Shown: one piece after another, positions 13,224 through 25,200 of the stretch
Position numbering within the stretch: position 1 is the stretch's first letter
How the letters are laid out: every line of letters begins with the position of its first letter
DNA from: Datnioides undecimradiatus
Lineage: Eukaryota > Chordata > Actinopteri > Lobotiformes > Datnioididae
DNA: 64,000 nucleotides
Assembly (NCBI GenBank): GCA_008933995.1
Contig: WARS01000007.1
Span: 5,948,923 to 6,012,922, forward strand
Reading direction: 5' to 3'
The notes under the pieces: generated by a model
Database searches by the model: none
What the model was told of the DNA's origin: nothing
Seen by the model: the letters and a program-made list of their open reading frames with translations, nothing else
Program-made: the position numbers and the translations under genes

Positions 13224-16200
13224 CTGTAGAGGTCACAAAACACCACTTAGCATATAAACACAGTTTGGATGCTTAATGCACACACACATACACAACTCAG
13301 CAATGTCTTAAAAAAACAGCAAGTGCTTCTAATATACATCAAGTCAGAGTAAGATACTTCACTATAACATTTTCATAGTTGCTTCATACTTTAAGATTTA
13401 AAACTGACAAGACATTTCATTTAATTTAATATTTACACTGAACAAAGCTCTGTACTTCTCAGAGATACGAAGTACTTTATGCACTCTGTCAGTGTTTGCT
13501 GAGCTACTCGCAGAGATAAATTTCTTGATATAATGTTTTGACATTATTTAGACTGTATTTCAAATCAAAGAATGATTTGACACCCATGCACTTCAGTGTG
13601 ATTCATACAAAAATATAGCACTTAGTTATAGTATATAGTAAAACATAATTTCCCTCATTCATTATATCCTTAATACCTTTGGCTTGGTTCCATTTGGTGA
13701 CTGTGCTTGTCCTCCGTGCTGCACTGGCTCTCCTCTACAGTCTCGGGTGAGCTCGTGAGCATTGGGGAAAGGTGACACAGGGACAGGCGTCCGTTAGCGG
13801 GCTCCATGCTGCCTCGACCACTGCTGGCATAACTGCTATAGCTGCTCCCAGACTCTGGCACTCCCGCACAGCCTCCTGCCTCCAACTCTAGTGCATCCTG
13901 GTCATTGTCCTCAGGTGGTAAGCATCTGGAAGCTTCCTTCATGGCCTCTAAGGAACCTTCTGCCTCTTTCATGGCCTCCTTGTAGGCAATTGGCCATTTG
14001 GCTGCATTGGGAAATATGGGCGCCTCTTCTCTTCTTGGCTCATAGTGGCAAGGCGTGTCAGGACTGCTCCTTGGAGATAAAGAATCCACAGCAGGAGGGG
14101 AACATGAGACAGCTTGGGTGGCAGAAGGCAAATTAGCAGGAGATTTGGAGATCTTCCTGGCAGGGGAGGTCTGGGGTTCCCAAAACAAAGAACCTGGACG
14201 ACAGGAGGATACAACAGAGCAGTTCTCTTGGCTGAGTGAATCAATCCACGCATCAGGAGTCAGGAACGTGCTCTCTTTCCGTCTCCTTGAGTCAAGGCTT
14301 TGACTTCGCTGATGGGAGTCTGAAATTTTAGGCTTTTTGGTCACTGTTCTCCAGAGTTGTGGTTGTGGACATTGTGGAGAAGCTGGGAACCTGATAACAT
14401 CATCCACAGAGGCAGGACTGCGGCAGTTAAGGCTTGCCCTCCCACTCATGTCTTCATACCAGCCTCTGCGAGTCAGTGAGTGCCCTTGTTGCATATGAGA
14501 GGCGATTCTGTGGTGCAGCATGGGCTTTGTAGGTCGCATTACACATACCTCCAACTCTGGCTCATCCACACTCATCTCCACACACACGTCTTCATTAGTG
14601 GGCTCAGGGAACACTACCTCCACTTTTGAAGAGCCTGGCACTGTACCGAGAGCTGAATTAGACCTCTCAGTGTATTTATTGCTATGGAAAGACAACGCTG
14701 AAAGGCTGCCATGACTAAGATTGTTCTGTCTCCATGCCTCAGAGCATGAATCATTCGTTTGCATTTCTAAGAGTGTGGATTGTGGTGAATTATCATAGCC
14801 CTCTGGTGCTGCCTCTACCCTTTCATATCTCTGGTGCTTTGAGGAGAGATGTGGGAGAGTTAATCTGTCTTTGGAAAAAGCTTCTGCCTCTTCAGATTGG
14901 AGGGGGGTCTGTTTGGTGACTGATGGAGCAGGATGATGGCTGTCGGACTTCAAACAAGAGGAACTAGCAGGTGAAGGCATATTGACACAGGTGCGGGCTG
15001 GGATCAGAGTGGGAGGAGAAACAAGAGGATGGGCTTCCCAGTGCACGGAAGATGAAGAGAAAGGACTCGGCGACAGACCAAAGCTCTCCTTGCTGCCCTG
15101 GGGGTATCTGTGTGGCAATGTGCTGCTCTTATATTCCCACAACAGCTCATCACCGCCAGCCTCTCTGCTCACGAAATCAGAACACTCCCTCCTTACTCCT
15201 TTCATTGAGCTTCTTTCCAGAGTGTACTTCTGGAGCTCCCTCTCCAGCTCCTCCCTCTCTTGAGCCAGTTTCAGGCAGTGGCTCAGGTTTCCCCTCTCCC
15301 GCTCGTGCTCCATTTGCAGAACCAGAGTGCTTGCGGTTGTTGATGGCTGACCCAGTCCAGATCGGATATGTGGGAGCACTGGAAATGTAAGAGTGCGTTC
15401 TCTGTCTTGGTGAGAAACGGTGGCCAAACTACTGCTTGAGCACATGCTAAGGTCAGGAAAGCCATCACAGCTTGCCTTCTGATCCAAGGTATAAGGGTCA
15501 TGATAGGGCAGGTGCTGCGTCTGGCCGCAAGTTTGGTGCTTGGAATCATCCTCTGCTGGTTTGCAAGGTGGGAGATCAACGGAGAGCACAAACGGTGGCT
15601 CTTTCCTGTCTTCCCTCTCTGAGTGCAGTGACACAGACCTTCGGACTCTAGCAGGATGCTCAGACCTTGTGCTTTTCTTGCTGTGTACACTCAGCGTGTC
15701 ACTGTCATACGGTGGGAGTATGAAGCGCCCGTCTGGACCTCTAGAAATCAACTCAATTGCAGGAGAAATCGGAGAAGAAGTCGTCCTAGTGAGGCGGCCT
15801 CTGCTGTAGTTGGACAATAGATGCTTCCGCCGATGATGATTCTCAGTGCTAAAGGAGGAACAGTCTGTCTGTGAGGAGGAGGAGGTGGTGGTAGAGGAAG
15901 TGGTGGGATAGAGGAGGCTGGCTCGAAGTAGGCTTTTCTTCAACACACTGTCTGGACTGCCGGTGCTTGAAGTCTTTCTGTGAGAGAGAGAAAGAGGGGG
16001 GAGGGAGGGGTGAAAAAATAAAATTGTAAGAAAAACCGGAGGTGTAAGAGGGAGCGAAAATAAGACAGAGAAAATAAGATTGAGTGAGATTGAAAGAGGG
16101 GGCGGGAGAGAAGTAGACAGAGAGAGAGAGAGACCAAAACAGCAGCAGCAATAGATGAAGATGAGCAAGAGAAAGTAGACATGAAATAGAAAATCACTGG

Positions 16201-19200
16201 AATGCTGGCATTTTCAACATATTTCGGTTTGTAAGTGATGCAGAGGGAAAGGTCAATCGGAGGTATTTTAATGAAATGACGAAAGGGGTACTTACATTGA
16301 TGGGGAGCATTTAAAGATGGCAGGAGGGAGCTCTGAAAGGGAGGGAGAGGGGCAAGATGGTATCTGACTCATTAGGAAACAACCACACTGACCAAGACGT
16401 AAAAACATAATCAACCCTAATAAGAGCCCATAATAGGGCCCGAGGCACCCAGGCTTGTCCAAAAAGTTAATTACACTTACATTTATCAGCCACTAATGAG
16501 AAATTACCCTAATTAGCAAGTAATGTAAATGACATCAATAACTTTTACAACTGAATGGACGAGTGGGGGACAAGAGGAGCGCCAAATCCATGCAGTAGGG
16601 TATGATTTATATAATGGATTGAAAGTGCCTTCAATATTTTATTGAATAAATGATGATATTCATGATGCAGTTCATCAAAGTGAGTGTCTGCTGAGTCTCT
16701 GGAGTTAGGGGCGTTTTACCATCCTTCTTCTTTCTGCGGCGCTGGTCCCTCTTGTGGCTGATGACACAGGCGGACCCCAGCAGCAAGACCAGTGCCAAGC
16801 ACATGAAGCCGACCCCACCCAGTACGCCGGCCAGTAATGGCTCCGGGACGAACTCCAGGAGTCGGGATGTGGCAGGGTAGATCTCCATTCCTGTGACATC
16901 ATTTTATCGGTGACATATATTGGTAAATAAAAATAAATGCAGGCTAGGTGCGACTGTCGTGTCAGCAATGACCATAAAATACTACAAAATAATTTAATTA
17001 AACAAAACTAGCGAAAGAAAACAGCTGCAGTAACAAAACACACTTGACAACAACAAAAACACTAGTACACTAAATCCTAAAGTACTTTCTACATTCATTT
17101 ATTAATCACTTTATTTATTTTTTAATTAAAAATTCTAAAAAAAAAAGAAATTCTCACATTGAAAATTATAAGGTATTTAAAAAGTCATTTTGGAAATGTA
17201 TTTGTTTTGATCTGATCTTATTGGCTGACCTTCAATACACGCAGGTTTCATGACACTTTTGTCGGTCAGTTACAACCACAGCATGTACAGTTCATTTACA
17301 TCAAGATTGCTATGAGGTTTGGTACCATCACTCGCAGGTGGATCCAATCTCCAGTCTACGCCCCTGATGATCGTTATCAGCAAATCATAAAATTGATTGT
17401 TTTCAGTCTGACTGAGCAAATTATGTTCAATCAGACTGAAAATGTTTAACAATATACAATCCTTGGGTAATACCACTGGGTGTTGTAGATCCCCTGTTTG
17501 ATATCTCTGTACCATATTTAATGAAAAATTCATGTCACATTCACATAAGAATCAGTAAAGACCAGTACAGCTTCTATCACTGACGCTTTTGAGAAGTTAT
17601 TAGTGGCGCTATTTCTATCATTCAGACTTCTAATGGGCAGCGTTCCCCAGGGTCCTGCTCTAATTTTGGTCCAACCCTGGGAACAGAGGGACGGGAAGAA
17701 ATAAAGAAAAAGAGAAAAGGAGTTCGAAAGGAGTCTAAGAGGGGAGGATGGGTTGAAACAGAGGGGTGGGACGAGAATGTGAAGGGGGCAAGGTTGCTCT
17801 CGAACACCTACCCATGGTGGAGACATTGACTGATGGACTGGGCTCGCTCAGCAACTCCCCGCGACGAGATAGCAGCCGCAGCTCGTACACACAGTCCTGC
17901 GACCAGCATCCACGCACACACAAACACGCCCAAACACACACACACACACACATTGGGGAGGACAGAGGATGAAACCACACTTTGTCAACACGAGACTGTG
18001 CCTGCAATGCTAATGAAGTTCATTTGAATTTGTGGAGGCCTATATAGGAGAGAAAGAGAAGGATGAAACAGGCAGAGAAAAGCAAAGACAGGGCACACAG
18101 ATTGAAAGATGACAGAAAAGTGATGGCTGCCATGTAGTGTGCATAATTGACAGTCTCCAAACTAAAACCACGGAGGTATAGCCTAGATAAAAATCTCCAA
18201 GGCATTCAACAAGCAGCGTTGACTGATTAGTCTCAGAGGGAGCAGCGCGACTGGCTTGTTACCTTGTGCAGACCCGGAACGACTATCTCGCTAGTGTTGG
18301 CACTGATGTCCTCGTCCAAATTAAACCACTCCCCTTGCTCGGTGCGGGATTGGAGAACAAAGCCTGTGATTGGAGGGTGCTGAGATTCTGGAAGGGACCA
18401 TTGCAGAACAACACCTGCTGAGCCCTGATTAGCTGACAATGACGCTGGGGGCTTTAGTTTGCTCCTTTTGGGTGGAGGATCTGATGCAGAGGAAATAAGA
18501 AAGACCTTCACTCGATCGGCCAGATACATCCTGGTGGAAAAATTAAATTACAGGGGAGGAAATTGCTACTGCCACAGATGTTCAACCTTGAAAGTGTGAG
18601 GGCTGCAGGGTTGATGTTAGTTCTTGTGTTAGTTCCAAATAAGTGATAATATACAGTTTACTGACCGCTCTCTTTGGCTTTATCAAACACGGTGTGAGGC
18701 GCCAAGTCCAACAGTAATAGTTTAGAAACTTTGATTAATAACCTGATAATACTGTTGTGACATTTGTGGCCACATTAAGCGTGGCATGAAATTTGAACCT
18801 CCCTGCTGTCACACTGATCTAACTGCTGTAACCCACTTTCTTTGGCACACCTATTATTCATGAGCAAAACGCTCAAAATGCTGACGATCCCAATTCTCAC
18901 ACTACTAAGTGGATAAGCTTGGAATATTAATAATGACACGTGATCACCTGTAAACATTTAATATGCAATTTTGACCATTTTAACCTGAAACTGATATGAT
19001 CTGCAAGATTGACTCGTCCCTGTGTTTGCAGCAAAGACCCTTGGGAAAAGAATCTAAATGTTATTTTTTACCTCTTCTCCAGCAGCAGGTTGCATCTTCA
19101 AAGGTATTTTTGTGATCTCTTAGATGTCTCAAGGATGTCTACTCTCTGCCAGGAAAGATAAAATGTTTCCAGGGGCAGAATCCACATTTAACCAGCTCCT

Positions 19201-22200
19201 GTCCTGGTCTGCCATAGGCTGAAGCAGACAACCAAAGATAGCTAAATGTACTGTACATCCAGCTAAGAAGAGGACAAACACTGTCTGAAAATTGGATTTG
19301 ATTGTCGTGTTTGCCTGGGGGGAAACATTTGATCATTTCAGGAAGACTGTAGAGATCTGTAAGATCAAGAAAACACCTTTGAAGATACAACCCCCACTGG
19401 AACACAGGTAACACAAGACTAAGTGTCTATAGCCACACTCAGTCTGTGAGGCTGTACCCAGGCACAGCAGTTGCTTTAAGGTCACTGCTAACATGTGCCG
19501 ACAGTGCTGAGCTCAACAAGTACCATGTTCTTCATCTTAGTTTCGCGTGTTAGCATGCTAGACTATGCTATTAACAGTACAGATGAGCTTGATTTGGTAA
19601 TTTCTCACCAATCCAAATTTGTCAAGCGTGGCTAAAAATTCTGTTAAGGCTTGTGTTGGGAATGTTTTGTGACTTAATGGTGAGGTAATGTTCAGACTAC
19701 TTAGGTCAACAACATTATATTAAACCATTGTGATCACGAGTCACAGATGGTTAATGGTATTATTCAACAAATGATTTTTGTTCTTTGTCCTAGGCTGAGA
19801 CAGATATCAGCCCGTAGCTAGCGTATCTACCACATAATTGCCAAGTTTCATTTTGGACAAGTTACCTAGAATTGATAACTAGTGGAAGTGGTGATCCACA
19901 TTAGCTAAAATGAAAAGCATTCTCGCTGGATGTTTAGTGCATTGTTCCATGCTTATTACAAGAGCAAAGAAATATAAAACACTTGTTCAGAGATTTATTA
20001 TGTTCACTGAATCAGATTCATAATTTACAATTTTGCAACTGGAGCCAAAATGAAACTGGGTGTTGGGAAATGATGAGTGGTACTGACCAAAGGTTCGAGC
20101 GGTGGTAATCTCGCTGAAGGGTCCCGTGCCCATTTTATTGTGAGACAGGACGCTGAATTGGTAGTCAGTGGCTGGGGACAGGCCTGTCACCTGCAGCCTG
20201 GTGCCAGACGAGGGGGGCACAGGCACAGAGAACCAGTCCTGCTTCCCATCATTATCACTTGCTGAAATCTTCTTCACCCTGCAGAGGGAGAGACCGAGAG
20301 AAAAGAAGTGAGAACAAAAGAGCGGCGGGGAATTCTGGGAGTCTGGTTTTATGAAACATGACAGAAAAGTAGGTTTCATTAATCATTCATACTCATCACC
20401 CGCTCTGGATTTTGTGGCAGAGACAGCACTGATGTATCCCTGCAATTGCACAGAGAGCTTGCAACTCCAATTATAGTGATTTTTTTACATTCTACCACAG
20501 TTGAGGTTCTACATGTCTATTTTCTACAGAGCAAATTAGTTGACCTCAGGCCAAAAAAAAAAAAAACTATTCACCTATTCAAAACGGGAGGAACTTTTGA
20601 AAATTATTAATGTCAGTCTGAAAATAACAGGTTTTTTTTTTTTTTTTGAAGATGATAGCTTTGACTCAACAGAGCTGCTGCTGGTCTTTTGTGAGAAACT
20701 AGAAATGGGCATTATATTACTCACATTAACACGTTGTGCATAATTGTGAGGCCTTCTCTTTCACGTACTTGAGAATGAAGTTAATACAGCCTAGATATTG
20801 TATTTTATTGTGGCGCGTAAAGCAGGTCATATTCACAAGGCACAATAGTGGAGCACAGGTTAGTTTACTTTCCGAGAGCAATAAATGAGATTTGTGGGTG
20901 TTTTTTCTGTTCTGTGGAAATTGATTCTACTGGTATATGGTGTGAGTATACATATGTCCACAGAGCTTTCATAACTGTCAAGCTGTATGATCATTAAAAT
21001 TTAATTTGTGGGGCATCACAGAGCACTAATAAGACAAGAAAGAAGACTGCAGCTGAAATGTCAAAGGGGAAACATGTAACAGTGCAGAATAAAGCAAAAA
21101 TTGGGATCTTTGTCTTTTTTTCTCACATTGGAGAGTGTATTCACTTCGACTCCATTGTATTCTTTGGTCAAAACGTGTCAGGCTATCAGAGCGAGGACTA
21201 GCTGAGACTGTTTAGACTGATTAGCTGATCTATTTTTGCAGGTTTGATGTAATTTATATTTATTTCTATGCTGCTCCGTGCTGCAGCGATGACCCAGTTC
21301 CCTCTCTGGGATTAAGATAGCTCATCTCTTCTTCATCTTGATGGAGTGCTCACAGGTTACAATGTGATTAAGATCAGCTGTAGGAGAAGTTTTACGTTTT
21401 AACGACATACAAACAAAACATTTAAATATAGTTTTTGGGTTAGGTAATCTTGTAGGACTACAAACTTTTACTTTGATTTCACTAAAGTAGCCTGCCTTGT
21501 TAAGACATCCATCACATTTTAACTGGAAAATAGGCACTTTGTTAGTTAAAAAAAACAGTATGATTGTGTTTTTCCTCTACCTGAATGCACTTTTAGATTT
21601 GGTTTATTCTGTAAATCGCTGTATCTCAATACATCACAGTAGCATCTAAAACACACAAGACATTAATCTGTGATTTCTAAGCCAATATAGAAGTGCTGAT
21701 TCACAAGAAAACTATTTATTAAACCCTCTTTTGTCAGTAACCTCCTATTGTAGCTAGCATGGCCACTGCACTATAAAGCTATGCTTCGCAGAAGCGTTTT
21801 TTATTGTAGCTGCCAAGAAGTGATAACAGATAAATGAATTCTTCATCCTTGAGATCAATAGAGTAATACTAGAGCTGTCGATGGGTGCCATGGTTACAGC
21901 CCAAGAAGAAAGTGGGAGGCTTTACACCCACCAAACTGAAAATGTCTGTGCTGATCCTCCATCAAAGCCTGCCTCCCAGGATATGTTGGCCTGCTTCACC
22001 CCTGGAGAGACGGACAGAGAGGTAGCCGCATGGGGACTGGTTCCTGTAATGGAGGCAATGGAGAGGAGTTGATGGAAATCAGCCAGCACTTCAACTACCT
22101 GATACCGCTACAGTTTAGAGGCCATCGCTAGATGTACCACATTTATCCATTGGAGGCGGAGTGGAGGCACAGGCATCCGGCCTGTGCTGGGTATACGGTA

Positions 22201-25200
22201 ATAGAGGTTTACAAAGGCATAAAGAAAACGCTTTAAAAACATTTTAATGTGGAGGCTCACGTAACAGGAGAAACTGGCTTTTGTGAAGGCACCTTCCGAT
22301 AGAAATCCTTTTGCACTCACCCAGGACAAAGATTTGTGTGCTGGCTTTTACAGAAGCTACGCGGTTAACAACGATGCACTCCCACGCCCCCTGGTGGTCC
22401 TTGGTGAGAGGCTGCAGGAGCAGAGAGCCATTGGGTTCTATGGAGTACGATGTGCGGCGAGCCAAGTCAACCTACCGAAAAGAACACCGAGTCAGTTCAC
22501 ATGTGGGTCAAAACTCTCTGTGTGTGTTTAAATATGCAGTTTACACAGATTTTAAAGGTAAACATTTTAATTATATTTATCGTTATCAAGGTAAAACAAA
22601 TTTTAGAGCATATCATCTAGCTATAATAAGCAGAGGAGTGAGAAAGTCAGGGCAGTGTTTCTCCATTTTGGACTCTCTACATCAGCAGATTGGATTTAAA
22701 ATAAATTAATGGATGTTTCACCACTAAATCAGAGTAAATTAACTAAATTAGCATACACAATCACTTTGTCATACTATCAATTAACTCGCCGTGTCTTTGA
22801 GTCAACGCTTTTTTTATTTTGTGAGTGAGTGTGTTGAAGTTGCTTCTTCAAGTGCTGACTTCAAGAGCAACTGCTTACTAAATCTCTACAGAGGTCCGGT
22901 CTCAGTGGGTTGAAAGGTTGCCCTTCTGCCCACATTCATCATCACACTGTGAAGTTCTGTACCGCGCAGGCTATGCGCAGAGGACATTGCAGCCACTTGT
23001 TGGCATACTAGCAGAGTTTTCAGCATCGGTTCAGTTACAGTCATCCCCGCCCCATGTTGCACTAAAGCAACAGCATGTTTGAGCAAAACAAACAACACTT
23101 TTTTTACTCGATAAAGTTGGGGGAAAAAATAGAAAGCGTCATCTGAGCACACAGCTTACTAAACGCAAACCAAACCGTCCAACTTGGCAGTACTGTTCAA
23201 ATATGACTCAAGTTTCTGTTACTGCATCGCCTATTTCACAAAATATAGAGAACCATTTAACTACGATTTAAAATGGTTTCTTAACAGACAGACGCCATTA
23301 TTTGTCTTGCTTCATAACCAAGACAGACATATTATAAGTGAACAGACAAAATCATCCCACCCCATCACCAACCGTCTGCTTTATAACAGCTGAACTGGGA
23401 AACATATCAAGTCAATTGTTTTGTTGCACTGACGCAAGTGAACAGTTGAGATTCATGACAGTTGGTGGCAGGAAGGAGCAGCTGCAGATGGACTTGGAAT
23501 AACTAATAATAAGCCCCATCCACCGAGTTTAATCGACTGAAACGGATTCTAACGAGTTGGCAGTTCTGTGTTGTATCAGCTGTAAAAGTAGCTGGTGTCC
23601 TCAAACCCTAGCACAACCTTAGTAAAAGTATAACCAGGGGAAAAAATGTGTTTTTCTTAAAACAATTTTAGTTTGTTAAACTTTCAGAATTTTTAGTCAG
23701 ATCTGACGGGCAGTTTTATGTCCTGGTGGCGACCGAAAGTAAACTCATGGATCTTTGTATTCATTTAGCTAGGAGTCTGATCTCAAAGCCTAAAGTAACA
23801 GGACCATTGTCAGGACTTGTCTATAAAGGCTTTGATGTTACAGGATTACCTGTTTTTGCCCTTGAAACTTTTCAAAACCATACTTGAGTGAATGTTTTAG
23901 CTGTAATATGTATAAAGTTTATAACCACATTGGACAACCATGTTGGAAACGGATGTGGGATAGACAGGGAGGAGCTCATGCACAGGCAACCATCCTGACT
24001 ATCAAAGCAAAGAACTGAGAGGCTTAGGTAACATTCTCTGCTCCAGTTACCATTTCTCTAATATAAGTTTACAAATAGTTGTTTTGGGCATTTATTTAGG
24101 CTGAATGTTGAATAGTGCACCTTCAAGTGCCAATGAAATGACATTTGGAGCAACTTCTACTTCTACTTCTACTCTACTGTAAATGTGCCATATTTCTAAG
24201 TGAAGTGAAATATGTAGGGTCACTGTGTCTTTAAGGCTAATGGATGGTGTAAACATCAATATTGGATGAGCATTGCAGAAATTATAAACCATTCCAAACA
24301 CAGGAAGGTTTTGAATAATTTTCTGAATACTAAGTACAATTGTGCACATTTGCATACTGCACGTTTGCGTGATGCATCATACATTTTGAAGTTAAACCTT
24401 GGCTGTTATAATATGAGCTGGATTTAACTGGAACCAAAAAAAGTAGAGTCCTTGTAAACACTTGCAGCGACATGAATAAAACAGCACTTAGTGAATAACC
24501 TGAGCTGGCATATTTACCTTACTCCAGGTTACTTTTGTTGTCGGGTCCATGTTTCCTTGACATGGGATGAGCAGGGTTCTACCAGCTTCCTGTTTGTACA
24601 GCTTTTCTGGAGTAACGCTGAATGATGGGGGGTCCTGTGAATTGCCAAAGCAATATAGCTGAATCAAGGAGATTGCAGCAATGCCAACAATGGATTTTAA
24701 GAGTGGATTACTGCCGCTTTGGACAAGATTATCTTAATAACAAAAGGATTAGCCACACAATTAACTCCCCAATAGTGGAGCTATTGTAGTGAGTCTGAGT
24801 TGACTTCTATTAATGCCAGAGGGCTCACACGTCAGACTGAAAAGGTCAATAAAATGTCGTTTCTGTTAAATTTTTAATTCGCTGTGACAGATGCCGTTGT
24901 GGCTAATTAAAATACACGCACAGCGGTGAGGATAGACAGTTTAGCCGACCTAGAAGGACAGATTCAGTGGCGGTTTCTGAGCTTCCTGGGTATAACTGAC
25001 CAACAATGTGGTTTTTACAGTATGGTGCAAGAAATGTACTCTGCCAATGAAAGGTCGCCTAGAGTAAACACAAACCTGTAGAATTACGTTCGTTGGCCCT
25101 GATGGACCCATGCTGCCGAAGCTGTTGTAAGGAGTACACGTATACACGCCTGTTGCATCATCATTCACTGTGGCCATGAACAAAGAGCCGTCTGAGGTCA

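Noticed and set aside
13891-15809. Plus-strand and alternate minus-strand open frames across the igsf9a tail exon
   Set aside because: They are shadows of exon 18, whose frame is supported by splice phases on both sides and by conserved motifs.
17735-18027. Open frames with THTHTH and CVCVCV runs beside exon 15
   Set aside because: Translations of the CA/TG microsatellite; only the 85-base exon inside is real.
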